In this document: positions 46,301 through 59,138 of the stretch, in pieces
Position numbering within the stretch: the stretch's first letter is position 1
Layout of the letters: the number at the start of each line of letters is the position of its first letter
Assembly: GCA_963995525.1 (NCBI GenBank)
Contig: OZ023209.1
Coordinates: 8,357,388 to 8,421,387, forward strand
Direction: 5' to 3'
Source of the DNA: Escarpia spicata
Lineage: Eukaryota; Annelida; Polychaeta; Sabellida; Siboglinidae
Length of the DNA stretch: 64,000 nucleotides
Translations under genes and position numbers: made by a program
Notes under the pieces: generated by a model
What the model saw: the letters and a program-made list of their open reading frames with translations, nothing else
Database searches by the model: none
Told to the model about the DNA's origin: nothing

Positions 46301-47180
46301 AAGAGTGTAAGGAAGGCTAAGAGTGTGTTACTTTAGATATTGTAGAGGGAAATGTACACCCATAAATACTGGAGTTGATTGTTTCTGAGTCGCCAAATAC
46401 ATGCTGAAATAAATCATCTTGTGGCCAAATGATATGGTTTTCAGGCTGTTTTTTACCCATTGTTTGACTGCTTATGTAGCCAGTAATGTACTGCGTCTTG
46501 GTGAAGGGTATCTCCACTTGACTGCTAAGTCTAAGAGGACAGTCGCACCCCCTTCAAGCTCCTACAAAAATAAACCTTGACTCTAAAAAAAAAGAATTTT
46601 TCGCCGCCTCACTGAGGCTCTCCAAAAACCTCAAATTGCACCATGAACATAAATTATCACCTGCCCCTGGAGGCTTACCAAAAACCTCACATTGTACCCA
46701 AGGATCCAGCCACCTTCCCAAAATAGTGGGGGGTAATCATATCTCCAGCCTCCCCATCTAATTTATTGTAGAGCGCCGCCCCCAAGCCCCCCCCGACGCT
46801 TATTCAAGAATTGTGGAAGAATCATGCCACATACAGGTTAGCTGTTAGCCTTGTGCAGTATAATCCTGCCCTATTTTATCTCTTACAATAATCACTAACT
46901 ATGCTGACACGAGTATGTAATTTTAAAAATGATTGATTTACCACAACATTCATTATGATCTCCTGAGGGCGTGACTACTTATACAAGATGTACAGCTAAC
47001 ACGTGGGAACGTTTTGTACAGTAGTGCAGGAATGTTCGTATGATTTGCCCCTAAAGATGTAATAGTCTATGTATTATATTAATACGCTAAGGTTGGGGCG
47101 TCCGGCAGTATCTATTCCCAGGTGCCAAGTTCCACTCACTTCTTTATGTTCATTCACTTCCTTGGAGGTTGTAATTTAGA
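43342..47180. other. intergenic, no gene seen
   Basis: AT-rich DNA downstream of MBOAT. The longest open frames (for example 43575-43895) have no recognisable domain, promoter or splice support. A 60-bp tandem repeat lies at 44815-44985 and the rest is unremarkable. Confidence 0.6.
44815..44985. repeat. about 60-bp minisatellite, 3 units
   Basis: CTTGCCCCTGRCTTGTARCA and CAGGTGTTTAGGGGC recur three times with moderate divergence. Confidence 0.85.
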
Positions 47181-47184
47181 TACA

Positions 47185-47300
47185 GGGATGGGATGAGGAG
47201 AGGACGATGAGGGGGAGGAGGGGATGAGCAGGATGAGGGGAGGGGATGAAGGGAGGAGGAGGAGGAGGGAATGAGGAAGGGATGAGGAGGCGACAAAGCG
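47185..47300. repeat. purine-rich GGATGAGG tract
   Basis: Almost only G and A on the plus strand, with repeated GATGAGG and GGAGGAGG. It immediately precedes the Penelope-like fragment. Confidence 0.85.
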
Positions 47301-47309
47301 GAAGACAGC

Positions 47310-47800
47310 AAAAAGACCACCTGCGTATACCAAATCCCCTGCAACATGACGTGCATTGGGGAAACGGGGAGAACATATGGCACGAGGCTAGATGAACACA
47401 GGAAAGAAGCTGAAGAAACTATAACAACCAGAGGTTTCACTCGAGAAAAAGGAAAAGCTCGACAAACATCGAACACTAGTCGGCGATAACTGAGCATGCG
47501 AACAGAAAGAACACTGTGTCATACGCTGTGAGGGCATCAGAGTGGTTGATGTAGAGACACAAGTGTGCGCGGTGGATTAAGGAGGTCATCTGGATCAGAA
47601 AGACAACATCTACGATAAGAAGAAAAGAAGGGGATACTGACCGAGCCACGTGTGGGACAGCGTGCTCGCCACACCATCGAGCAGAGGAAGAACAATTCCT
47701 GATGAAAGCCGCAGAAGGCGGATGAAACGTCGACTTGAGTCCACAATTTCTTTGCAGTTATTTGGCAGATTATGTGGTCTGCTGATTGTTGGTCTGCACC
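47310..47800 (+). mobile_element. Penelope-like element, GIY-YIG endonuclease fragment
   Basis: The plus strand reads TTCVYQIPCNMTCIGETGRT, then YGTRLDEHRKEAEE. This is the GIY-YIG endonuclease that ends Penelope-like polymerases, with the usual C-x3-C spacing before IGETGR. Further on SHVWDSVLATPSS is a common Penelope-like ending. Stops (near 47490, 47530) and frame changes break it and no RT part is left. A hammerhead-like core follows at 47699-47731. It abuts the long CR1 element. Confidence 0.8.
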
Positions 47801-47989
47801 GCAATGATATGCAACACTTTCACACAGACCTCAATACTTTGAATGTGCTAAATCCCATTGTTTAACATTGTCCGTGCTGCCTTCCGCGGGAAGTCAAAAC
47901 CAATACACTGCACAGGTGGTTCTGGCACGAATGTAGAGAGGTTGGTTTTAATACCCGAATTTCACGCCATTGTGCCATCGCCATCGTAT

Positions 47990-50900
47990 TTTGAACATAA
48001 ATAAATGTTGATATGGCACCTTGCAAGCGGCAACTCAGGGCAAAACGACACTTAGTTTGCAACGACTGCCAGAGCTGGGTGGATTTTGCGTTGTCTGGCT
48101 GTCCAAAATCATGGGCAGAGACCAAAGATGACGGATTCACCTTTCGGTGTATGGGGTGTTTGAGGGTGGAATGTCTGATGAAGGAGGTGTGTAAGTTGAC
48201 GGATATAGTGAAGGAGATGGAGGTGAGACTCAACATAGAAATAGATGGAGCAGAGAGGGATGACGCGAAGAGAGTTGAGCATTCTACAACACAGAAGGAG
48301 CAGAGTTGTGACACAGAGACTGAAGAAAGGAGACTGAGAGGAGGGAAGGTGACCGGTGTGAAGGAACAAGACATTGAGAAAACAGAGGGACGGAGGAAAA
48401 GTGTTCGGCAGAGGAAAAGAAAACGGGTCAGTGGGAATAGATCAACAGGTAGTCAGACTGTAGAGAACGAGGAGAGACGCGACAGTGATATAGGTGGTGA
48501 AGAGGTAGATACCACAGAGGTAGTTGGTAAGACTGAGACAGAAGACAAAGTGTTCAGCAAAAAACAGAAAACATGACAGGCGTGAAGGTGACAGGGGAGA
48601 AAGTGACCGTAGCGAAGGAGGTAGCCGGGGAAAAGGGACGGGAGAGGAGAAAAGAAAATGTGATGGGAGGAAAGAAGAAGGGACGAAAGGAAGTGAGAGT
48701 AAATGTGCTAGAAGAGAAGATGACAGGAGGAAAGGGGACAAGAGAAAACGCGACAGGAAAGAAGGGAATGGAAGAGAATGTGACAGGAGAGAAGACGGGA
48801 AGAAGAAAAGACAACAACCATACATATGCAAACCGGAGGAGCTACTCCGAGGCAGTGATTGAGGGGGCAAGGAGAAACGAGAGAGTGTTTATGGGCGATT
48901 CAATTCTGAGAAAAACAGACAAGACTATATGCGAGGGGAAGGACGTTGTTGTATGTCTACCGGGGGCTAGGATAGAGCATGTGACCGAAAGGGTAGAGAA
49001 GGTATTGGGGCATGGCAAGGGAGGGTCTATACTAGTACACGTAGGGACAAACAGTGCAGACAAGGAGGGAACAACTGGGATAATTCAGAAGTACAGACAT
49101 CTAGTGAAGAAGCTAAAGAAGACAAGAGTGTAACAGGTTATTCTCTCAGGAATGTTGCCAGTAATGGGAGGAAGGGGGGCAATATACAGAAACTGTAAGA
49201 GGATGGCGATCAACGCACTAGTTGAGCAGATGTGTGAGGAAGAGGGCATAGGATTCATAGATTTATGGGGGTACTTTGTTGTGAGAGAAGATATGTACAT
49301 GAGAGATGGCCTCCATCTAAGTGGAAAGGGGGCAGCAGTATTCTCAGAGAATCTGCTGCGATGTGTTGACAGTGGGACAGGTTGCATCTATTTAAACTAA
49401 ATTCGCAGGGGGACTCGCAGAGAAGCCTGAAACTGGAGGCATAGATAAAGACAGCAAAAATAATTCAGCAAAGAACAGTCTGGAAAACTGTTTTGAAGCT
49501 CGATATAAATGTGTTTGTTTAAATGCAAGGAGTATAGTAAACAAAAGAAATGAACTAAACATTATGGTAGAAGATATTGACCCTCACTTAATAGGTATAA
49601 CCGAATCATGGGCAACCACCGATATATCAGATGCCGAATTGGGACTGACAGGATATGTAATGTTTAGGAAAGATAGAATAGGAAGAAGGGGAGGTGGAGT
49701 TATTTTATATATTAAAGAATCTATCCAGGCTTATGAAATAAAATTAGACAGAGAAGCAGATTGCGAAGAAGCTATTTGGTGTAACATAGTTACAGGAAAC
49801 TCAACGTTAACGGTTGGATTAGTTTATCGAAGTCCAAACATAAGCATAGAAGAGAATGAAAAAAATACAAAACGCTACAAGGGAAGTGAGCAAATGGGAC
49901 TGTGTTATTATGGGGGATTTTAACCATGGGCATATAAAATGGAAATTTCTACAGAGTATGGGTAGTGAGGACCACATGTTTTTAGTTTTAGTACAAGATA
50001 GTTTCCTTTCTCAACATGTGCTAGAACCAACCAGGGGAGAGAATGTGTTAGATTTAGTTTTGTCCTCACAGAATGAATTAGTTGACAATGTTAAATTATG
50101 TGAGCCTCTGGGAAGTAGTGATCACAACCAGATACATTTTACCATCAAAGTAAAATCAGAAAGAAATAATAAAAAGCAGTTCAGGAGAAATTTCCACAAA
50201 GGAAGATATAAGGAAATGAGGAAATATTTAGCATAGATAGACTGGAATAACACACTGAAGAATAACACAGCAACAGAATGCTGGAATATCTTAAAGAATG
50301 AAATAGAGTGCATCGTAGATACATTTGTTCCTTTCAAAACACTAGGGAAACGGACCAGAAAGAAATACTTATCGAAAGATGCCATTATAAAAATTAAGTA
50401 TAAACAAATGATGTGGAAGTCGTACGTACTGCAAATGACGAAGACTACAACATTTATAAAGAAGCACTAAACCAAGCTTCAGCTGAAATTTGAAATTCAA
50501 AGAGAAGCTATGAACATAAATTAGCTTGTAATATAAAACATGACAGCAATAGTTTGTATCCGTATGTTCGAAGCAAACAGAAGTTCAGGATAAGGTCGGT
50601 CCTCTAGAAGATAGTGCTGGAAATATAATATCAGAAAGATTCTTAATGGCAGAAGACCTGAATGAGTATTTTAGTTCAGTGTTTACCCGAGAAGACACTA
50701 GTTCACTGCCAGTACCAGAGGCTAAGTTCAAGGGGGCAGAATCAGACTATTTAAGACAGTTAATTGTAACCCCAGAAATGGTAGCTAAGAAAATTAGGGC
50801 TATGAAGGATAATAAATCACCTGGAGTGGATGGTATTCCACCCAAACTACTATTGGAAATTGTAGAACAAATTAGCATACCGCTTGCAACAGTTTTCAAC

Positions 50901-52378
50901 TTGTCATTATAAGAGGGAGTGGTTCCTTTAGAATGGAAAGAAGCAAACATTATACCGTTATCTAAAAAAGGTTCGAGAAACAAGTCAAATAATTATAGAC
51001 CAGTTAGTTTAACATCGGTGATTTGTAAATTATTAGAAAGACTAATTAAAGATCACATGGTGGATTTTCTTGTTAAACATAACTTGATAAACCCATCTCA
51101 ACATGGGTTTCTAAAAATGAGGTCATGCTTAACAAATGTGTTATGTTTTTTGGAAGATATCACTAAGTGGGTAGATGATGGATCACCAGTAGATATCATC
51201 TACTTCGATTTTCAAAAAGCTTTCGACAAAGTGCCACATCAAAGATTACTGCTTAAACTAATGGCCCATGGCATAGGAAATGGTATAATTAACTGGATAG
51301 AAAAATGGCTGATTGACAGAAGACAACGGGTATTTTTTGATGGGGAAGCTTCAAACTGGAAATCAGTTTTGAGTGGGGTTCCACAGGGATCAGTACTGGG
51401 AACTATATTATTCTTAATATATATAAACGATTTGCACGATGATATAGCTAGCAAAGTGTTGACATTTGCAGATGATACAAAAGTGTTTAGAAGGATTAAA
51501 AGTGATGGAGATAGACAGAATTTACAAGATGATCTTGACAGGTTGATCAAATGGTCTGAAAAGTGGCAAATGTTGTTCAATTTTGGGAAATGTAAATGCC
51601 TTCACACAGGACATGGGAACGAATATGTAGAATATACAATGGGGGAAACTGTACTAAGTACTACTGTAAAAGAAAAAGACTTAGGGCTGACAATTAGTAC
51701 TGACATGAGGGTTTCAGAGCAGTGTTGAATTGCAGCTTCAAAATGAAATCAAATCCTTGGATTGATTAGGCGAAATATAGCATATAAAAGAAGAACTAAT
51801 AATACCGCTGTACAAAACAATAGTTAGGCCTCATTTAGAATCTTGTATACAAGCGTGGAGGCCATACCGCAAGAAGGACATAGATATGCTAGAAAGAGTA
51901 CAGAGGAGAGCGACTAAAATGATATCAAAACTGAGGGATCTTAGTTATGAAAAACGCCTAAAAGAATGTAGTTTAACAACACTAGAGACCAGGAGATTGA
52001 GAAGAGATCAGATAGAAGTGTTTAAAATATTGAATGGTTATGAAAATATTGATCGAAATATGTCTTTTTCAGTTAAGAAAGATAGAAAGACTAGAGGACA
52101 TGAAGTTACATTAGTAAAGGAGCAGTGTAGATTAGACGTAAGAAAGTTCTCATTTTCACAAAGGACTGTGAATGAATGGAACAGTTTATCTGATGATTGT
52201 GTGTGTGCTAGTAGTGTGAATATATTTAAAAATAAAATCGACACATACCTCAGAAGGGCTGGATATATGTAGATAAAAGGGTTGGACTCTCGATAAGCCA
52301 AAGGGCTTCCTTGTCCACCTGCCATCTAGAGTTCATTCTCTGGATGGCAATCTTGTTAAATCTTGTTAAATCTTGTTT
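47990..52378 (+). mobile_element. CR1-clade LINE, near full-length, decayed
   Basis: ORF1 (48013-49400): an N-terminal zinc-finger-like part (VCNDCQSWVDF ... FRCMGC), a long charged low-complexity stretch with frame changes, then an SGNH esterase domain (FMGDSILRK; VHVGTNSADK; DGLHLSGKG) broken by TAA at 49131. This PHD-plus-esterase ORF1 is typical of CR1. ORF2 (about 49430-52272): endonuclease (CLNARSIVNK, IGITESW, MGDFNHGHIKW, SSDHNQIHF), then RT ([57 protein letters not shown]). Stops at 50234, 50910 and 51726 and several frameshifts show it is inactive. The 3' end has a stem-loop and AATCTTGTTA repeats. Confidence 0.93.
52319..52378 (+). repeat. CR1 3' terminal stem-loop and tail repeats
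   Basis: TGCCATCTAGAG and CTCTGGATGGCA pair as a hairpin, followed by two to three copies of AATCTTGTTA. The same structure ends the copies at 40984-41036 and (minus) at about 2805-2840. It is probably the element's RT recognition site and tail. Confidence 0.75.
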
Positions 52379-52464
52379 CACTTGGGCCCGGGAGATACGC
52401 CCAACATCCGGGAGACTTCTGGATTTCAAGGGAGAGTTGGCAGGATCTTCTTTAAACATCTAGA

Positions 52465-54470
52465 CTATATATAATAAGATTGCCACCAAGAGTCCAACCC
52501 TTTTTATCTACATTTATCCCGCCCTTTTGAAGTGTGTCGATGTTATTTTTAAACATACGCTACTAGCACCCACACGATCAGCAGATAATCTGTTCCAATC
52601 ACTCACTTACAGTACTTTGTGAAAATGATAACTTTCTTATATCTAATCTACACTGCTCCTTTACTAATGTAACTTCATGTCCTCTGCTCCTTCTAACCTT
52701 TTTTAACTGAGATAATTTTAATCTCTCTCTTCTGTACTCTTTCTAGCATATATATGTCTTTCTTGCAATATGGCCTCCACGCTTGTATGCAATATTCTAA
52801 ACGAGGCCTAATTAGTTTAGTTTTTACAGCGGTATTATATTCTTTTTCCTTATACGCTATATTTCGCCTAATTAATTCACGGATTTGACTTCTCTTTGAA
52901 GCTGCAATTCCACACTGCTATGAAACCTTCATATCAGCACTAATTGTTAACCCTAAGTCCTTTTCTTTTACAGTAGTACTTAGTACAGTATCCCCGTTTG
53001 TATATACTTAATTCCCATGTTCTGTGTGGAGGCATTTACATTTCCCAAAAATGAACAACATCTGCTGCTATTCGATCAATATGTCAAGCTAAGTCTATCT
53101 CCATCACGTTTAATCCTTCTAAACACTTTTGTATCATCCGCAAATTTCAACACCTTATTTTTTATATCGTCCAAATATGTATGTATGTATATATATATAT
53201 ATATATATAGGTCCCAGTACTGATCCCTGTGGTACCCCACTCAAAACCGATTTCCAATTTGAAGTATCCCCATCAACTATTATCCGTTGTCTTCAGTCAA
53301 TCAGCCATTTTTGTATCCAGTTAATTATACCATCTCCTATGCCATGGACCGACCTTATCCTGTACTTTCTGTTTGCTCCGAACAGATGCATAAAAACTCT
53401 TGCTGTCATATTTTATATTACAAGCTAGTTTTTGCTCATAGCTTCTCTTGCAATTTCTAATTTAATTTACAGCTTGGTTAAGTGCTTCTTTATAAATGTT
53501 GTAGTCTTCATCCTTTCCAGTGCGTCTATATGACTTACAAATCATTTGTTTGTACTTAATTTATCTAATGGCTTTTTGTCAATAAATAATTCTTCATAAT
53601 GTTTTGTATTTCCGTTCTCTTCTATGCTTCGATAAACTAATCCAACCAGTAAAGTAAATATGTTACACAAAACAGCTTATTCGCAATCTGCTTCTCTTTC
53701 TAATTTGATTTCATAAGCTTGGATAGAATATTTAATATATAAAATAACTTCTTCTTCCTATTCTATGTTTCTTAAACATTACATAGCCTGTTAGTCCCAA
53801 TTCGGCATTTGGTACATCGGTGTTGGCCTATGATTCAGTTATACCTATTATGTGAGGGTCAGTATCTTCTACCATAATGTTTAGTTCACTTATTTTGTTT
53901 ACTATGCTCCTTGCATTTAAACAAACGCATTTATATCCAGCTTCAGAAAAGTTTTCCAGGCAGTTCTTTGCTGCTTTATTGATGCTATCTTTTTCTATAC
54001 CTCCACTTTCACGCATCTCTGTGAATCCCCCCTGCGCATCTATTTTAAATAAATGCAGCCTGTCCCACTGTCAACATATTGCAGCAGGTACTCTGAGAAA
54101 ACTGCTGTTCCCTTTCCGTTTAGATGGAGGCCATCTCTCATGTACATATATATTCCTTCCCAACCAAATATCCCCATAAATCTATGATTCCCACTCCCTC
54201 TTCTTCTCACATCTGCTCAACTAATGCATTGATTACAATCCTCTTGCCGTTTCTATACATTTGCTCCCTTCCTCCTATTACTGGCAACATTCATGAGAGA
54301 ACAATATGTTCTACCCTTGTCTGCTTTAACTTCCTGACTAACTGTCTGTATTTCTGGACTATTCCGGTTGTCCCCTCTCTGCATTATTTGTCCCTACATG
54401 TACTCAGGGCCTCACCCAGAGACCTATCCACTCGTCATTTGAACGGTTAAAATTCACAAAATGCATTTTT
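52465..54470 (-). mobile_element. CR1 LINE, inverted copy with internal deletion
   Basis: Minus-strand homologue of the copy ending at 52378, in convergent orientation with only about 90 bases between the two 3' ends. From right to left it holds the esterase end of ORF1 (54.1-54.4 kb), the endonuclease start (YKCVCLNARSIVNKISELNI near 53.9 kb), then after a large deletion part of RT and the 3' end. A TA microsatellite (53186-53210) interrupts RT. Dead. Confidence 0.9.
53186..53210. repeat. (TA)n microsatellite inside the CR1 copy
   Basis: TATATA run with flanking GTATGTAT, placed in the RT region next to the GSVLG motif (minus strand). Confidence 0.9.
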
Positions 54471-54689
54471 GGACGGGTTTCTATATAAATATAATACTGA
54501 AGAACAATGGTGGAATTGTGGTATTAGGGGGGAGCATTTTGTTGATAGACCCCAAAGTGATGATGCCACAATACGTAATCAAGTTATGAGAATGTGATAT
54601 GATATACTATTTAAAACGAACATATATACAATATGAAAGACAAGCATTAATACCTGATACTTATTGTTTACCGATGATATACAGAACAC

Positions 54690-56720
54690 ATTGCTGGCAA
54701 CAGTTTTTTAAATTTAAATTTTAGATGGTAGGTTGTGCCAGTATATTTTAGAGACTTTCGATGACTATGGGTTTGGAAGATATTGTTGGATGATTTAGAT
54801 CTTGTACTATAACTGTATGTATGTATGTTGGATCTAACACTAAGAGGGAGCATATTCCAAAGAGTTGGTGCAGCAACAGAAAAATCCCTAGTTCCAATGT
54901 TAGTGTTGACTCTAGGAACAAAAAGTAGGTCAGAACTAGATGATCGAAGCTGGATAGGTTTTCTTACAGGAGTTAGCAATGAATGCAAATGAGATGGTTG
55001 CTTATTGGACAATGCCTAGTTTGTAATGGTACAGATATTAAATATGATACAATATCGTACAGGAAGCCAATGCAAAGACTTTAAAAGTGGTACAGAGCGA
55101 GAAAAACGAGATCTTGTAACTACTCTTGCTAGACAATTTTGGACACGCTGAAGTTTTGTGATATCCATGCTAGCAATATTATAAAGGAGGGAATTGCAAT
55201 AGTCAAATCTGCTGCTAACAAGCGCTGTTGCAATAGTCTTAGCAACAGAAAATGACATTATACCGGCGAATACGGCGAAGATGACGAATATGACAGCAGC
55301 GACATGTTTGAGATATGTGTTGTCGGAAAAAGTTACTATCAAAGATCACTCCTAGATTCCGCACCGAGGTTGCTGGTATGATATACTGATTCAAAATACG
55401 CGTAGGGAAAAAACCATCCATTTTAGTACGCTGCATTGGAGTACCAATAATGATCAATTCAGTTTTATTTGCATTTAATTTCAACTTGCTGTCAGTCATC
55501 CAGTGGAAGATATCTTGAAGGCAATCACTACGTTGGTTAAGGGAGCGATTTGTATCCGGGTTAGCCAACGAAATGTAGATCTGAGTATCATCAGCATAAA
55601 GATGATGATCCAAGTTATGTCTTTGTATAACAGAGCTTAGTGGCGTGGTGTAAAGAGTAAAAAGCAAAGGTCTAAGAACAGAACCCTGGGGAACACCAAA
55701 AAAGCCGGCAGTGCGGCTGAAAAGCAGTTCCCAATCTTTATAGTTTGATATCTATCAGTTAGATATGAAGAAAACCAGCTTAGAGCTGTGCCAGATATGC
55801 CGTACCAGTTTAATAGGCGTTCAATGAGAATGCTGTGATCAATCGTGTCAAACGCGGCAGAGAGATCTAGTAAGGTAAGTGCAGTCACTTTACCATTATT
55901 AATGTTTAAGTTAATGCCATTATGAACCTTTAAGAAGTCTCTTTTGAATGAAACTGCCTATGTGCTGATTGTGACACATTAGTTAAGACATTTGTGCTAA
56001 TGTGAGACCTTAGACAACTTGCTACAACGTTTTCTAGTATTTTAGAAATGAAACTGAGATTAAAAATAGGTCTATAACTGTTTAGGTCTTGTTTAGGCAG
56101 AGATGACTTCTTAAGAAGCGGTGTGACATGGGCGTATTTGAAATCATCAGGAAAACAACCAGAGCAAAGTGATGCATCTATAGTATTTGTTATAGGTCCA
56201 ATTATTGTTGGAAATGGATCAAGTGCACAAGATTTATTTGGGGAGGACATAATTATTTTCCTAACTTCATCAACTGTTGCAGGTTCAAATGATACAAGTT
56301 GAGAATTTGCTTGTAGAAAGTCCACACTGACATTACTTATATTATGACGTGGGAAAGCAGAACGAATACTACTGATTTTATTCGTAAAGTGACTAGAGAA
56401 CGAATCACATAGAGACGTAATTGACACATGATCAGATAGCGAAGGAGTAGGCCGTCTGTGTAGAATGTTATTGATGCAGTTCCATAACTGACGCGGATTA
56501 TCAGACTTATTTATGACCATATTTGTAAAATAATCTGATTTAGCTTCAGCCATTTGTCTGTTACAGAGGTGACATTGCTTAGAATAGCGCGATCTATTTA
56601 ATGGCGAGCGTGATTTGCGCCATACACGCTCTAAATAACAACGACGCCGTTTAGATAGTATAATTTCGGAATTTCATCCATGGAGCCGGTGGCTTTCTGA
56701 CTCCCATTTGGATTTTATAG
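54690..56720 (-). mobile_element. L2-like LINE, 5'-truncated reverse transcriptase
   Basis: Minus strand: EAKSDYFTNMVINKSDNPRQ, WNCINNILHRRPTPS and PNKSCALDPFPT (56.55-55.93 kb); LDLSAAFDTIDHSILIERLL (about 55.87-55.80 kb); [20 protein letters not shown] (about 55.60 kb); [30 protein letters not shown]; and the C-terminal RVNTNIGTRDFSVAAPTL. The order and YADD style fit the L2/CR1 group, often labelled jockey-like. Frameshifts separate the blocks. The endonuclease half is missing and the minisatellite block begins about 120 bases beyond the break. Confidence 0.88.
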
Positions 56721-56840
56721 GGGCATGTTTGTCAAGTAATGCATTGAGTACTTAACAGTACTGTTTATATAAGTCAGATAGATGTTTTTGTTATCTGTGA
56801 TAAGGTCAGATATAAGGATATCAGCTATTAAAGCTGTAAA

Positions 56841-57575
56841 ATATAGGTGAGTTGGGCTGAGTTGATTGACAGTATAGGTGAGGTGGGTTGAGTTGACTGA
56901 TAGTAGAGGTGAGGTGGGCTGAGATGACTGACAATACAGGTGAGGTGGGCTGAGTTGACTGACAATATAAGTGAGGTGGGCTGAGTTGACTGACAATACA
57001 GGTGAGGTGGGCTGAATTGACTGACAATATAGGTGAGGTGGGCTGAGTTGACTAACAAAATAGGTGAGGTGGGCTGAATTGACTGACAATATAGGTGAGG
57101 TGGGCTGAGTTGACTGACAATATAGGTGAGGTGGGCTGAATTGACTGACAATATAGGTGAGGTGGGCTGAGTTGACTGACAATATAGGTGAGGTGTGCTG
57201 AGTTGACTGACAATATAGGTGAGGTGGGCTGAGTTGACTGACAATATAGGTGAGGTGGGCTGAGTTGACTGACAGTACAGGTGAGGTGGACTGAGTTGAC
57301 TGACAATATAGGTGAGGTGGGCTGAGTTGACTGACAATATAGGTGAGGTGTGCTGAGTTGACTGACAATATAGGTGAGGTGGGCTGAGTTGACTGACAAT
57401 ATAGGTCATGTGGGCTGAGTTGACTGACAATATAGGTGAGGTGGACTGAGTTGACTGACAATACAGGTCATGTGGGCTGAGTTGACTGACAATATAGGTG
57501 AGGTGGACTGAGTTGACTGACAGTAGAGGTGAGGTGGACTGAGTTGACTGACAATATAGGTGAGGTGGGCTGTGT
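56841..57575. repeat. 31-bp minisatellite, array 1 (about 23 units)
   Basis: Unit GGTGAGGTGGGCTGAGTTGA plus CTGACAATATA, 31 bp. Variants alternate (GGGCTG/GGACTG, ACAATATA/ACAGTACA). All minus-strand frames stay open because the unit has no stop in any frame, which makes long false proteins rich in SPPHLYCQSTQ. Confidence 0.95.
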
Positions 57576-57655
57576 CCTGCCACAGTGAATGTGTCCTGCT
57601 ACAGTGAATGTGTCCTGTCACAGTGAATGTGTCCTGCCACAGTGAATGTGTCCTG
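57570..57655. repeat. 19-bp minisatellite, short array (about 4 units)
   Basis: Unit GTGTCCTGCCACAGTGAAT. It joins array 1 at GGTGAGGTGGGCTGTGTCCT. Confidence 0.93.
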
Positions 57656-58490
57656 GCTGACAGTACATGTGAGGTGGACTGAGTTGACTGACAGTACAGG
57701 TGAGGTGGGCTGAGATGACTGACAATACAGGTGAGGTGGGCTGAGTTGACTGACAATAGAGGGGAGGTGGGCTGAGTTGACTGACAATATAAGTGAGGTG
57801 GGCTGAGTTGACTGACAATACAGGTGAGGTGGGCTGAATTGACTGACAATATAGGTGAGGTGGGCTGAGTTGACTGACAAAATAGGTGAGGTGGGCTGAA
57901 TTGACTGACAATATAGGTGAGGTGGGCTGAGTTGACTGACAATATAGGTGAGGTGTGCTGAGTTGACTGACAATATAGGTGAGGTGGGCTGAGTTGTCTG
58001 ACAATACAGGTGAGGTGGGCTGAGTTGACTGACAGTATAGGTTAGGTGGGCTGAGTTGACTGACAATATAGGTGAGGTGGGCTGAGATGATTGACAATAT
58101 ATGTGAGGTGGGCTGAGTTGACTGACAATATAGGTGAGGTGGGCTGAGTTGGCTGACAGTACAGGTGAGGTGGACTGAGTTGACTGACAATATAGGTGAG
58201 GTGGGCTGAGATGATTGACAATATAGGTGAGGTGGGCTGAGTTGACTGACAATATAGGTGAGGTGGGCTGAGTTGGCTGACAGTACAGGTGAGGTGGACT
58301 GAGTTGACTGCCAGTACAGGTGAGGTGGGCTGAGTTGCCTGACAGTACAAGCGAGGTGGGTTGAGTTGACTGACAATACAGGTCATGTGGGCTGAGTTGA
58401 CTGACAATATAGGTGAGGTGGACTGAGTTGACTGACAGTAAAGGTGAGGTGGACTGAGTTGACTGACAATATAGGTGAGGTGGGCTGTGT
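57656..58490. repeat. 31-bp minisatellite, array 2 (about 27 units)
   Basis: Same 31-bp unit as array 1. The last units and the exact junction with the 19-bp repeat are repeated from array 1, so the composite block was duplicated as a whole. Confidence 0.94.
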
Positions 58491-58829
58491 CCTGCCACAG
58501 TGAATGTGTCCTGCTACAGTGAATGTGTCCTGCTACAGTGAATGTGTCATGCCACAGTGAATGTGTCCTGTCACAGTGAATGTGTCCTGCCACAGTGAAT
58601 GTGTCCTGCCACAGTGAATGTGTCCTGTCACAGTGAATGCGTCCTGCCACAGTGAATGTGTCCTGTCACAGTGAATGTGTCCTGCCACAGTGAATGTGTC
58701 CTGTCACTGTGAATGCGTCCTGCCACAGTGAATTTGTCCTGTCACAGTGAATGCGTCCTGCCACAGTGAATGTGTCATGTCACAGTGAATGTGTCCTGTC
58801 ACAGTGAATGTGTCCTGCCACAGTGAAGT
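58487..58829. repeat. 19-bp minisatellite, long array (about 18 units)
   Basis: GTGTCCTGYCACAGTGAAT units with T/C and GCGTCC variants. Ends at GTGAAGTGCGC. Confidence 0.94.
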
Positions 58830-59040
58830 GCGCATTAAGTTGCAAAACTGTGACATGGTGTGTTTGTCTTTTTGGATTCCACACATCATGAAATTTAAAT
58901 GTCATTGACATATCTTTCAGTAGTTTTTTGTTTTATTGCTAAAATTGAAGCAAACTTTAAAAAAATAAATAAGGTAATTTTGACTGATAGTGTCTCTTGT
59001 TTCTTCATCTGTTGTTGAGAATAACAAACTGGACATTGAA

Positions 59041-59138
59041 GGATGGGATTATAAGGATGGGATTATTAGGATGGTATTATTAGGATGGGATTATAAGGAT
59101 GGGATTATAAGGATGGGATTATAAGGATGGAATTATAA
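59041..59138. repeat. 14-bp minisatellite, 7 units
   Basis: Seven units of GGATGGGATTATAA with single-base variants, exactly 98 bases. Confidence 0.95.

Noticed and set aside
47862..48870. Minus-strand frames of 170 and 142 codons
   Set aside because: Antisense of the purine-rich ORF1 region of the CR1 element; low-complexity Ser/Pro/Phe text only.
56715..58650. Open frames of 170-299 codons on the minus strand
   Set aside because: They are the 31-bp and 19-bp minisatellites read in frame; all frames give the same repeat and there is no start context or domain.
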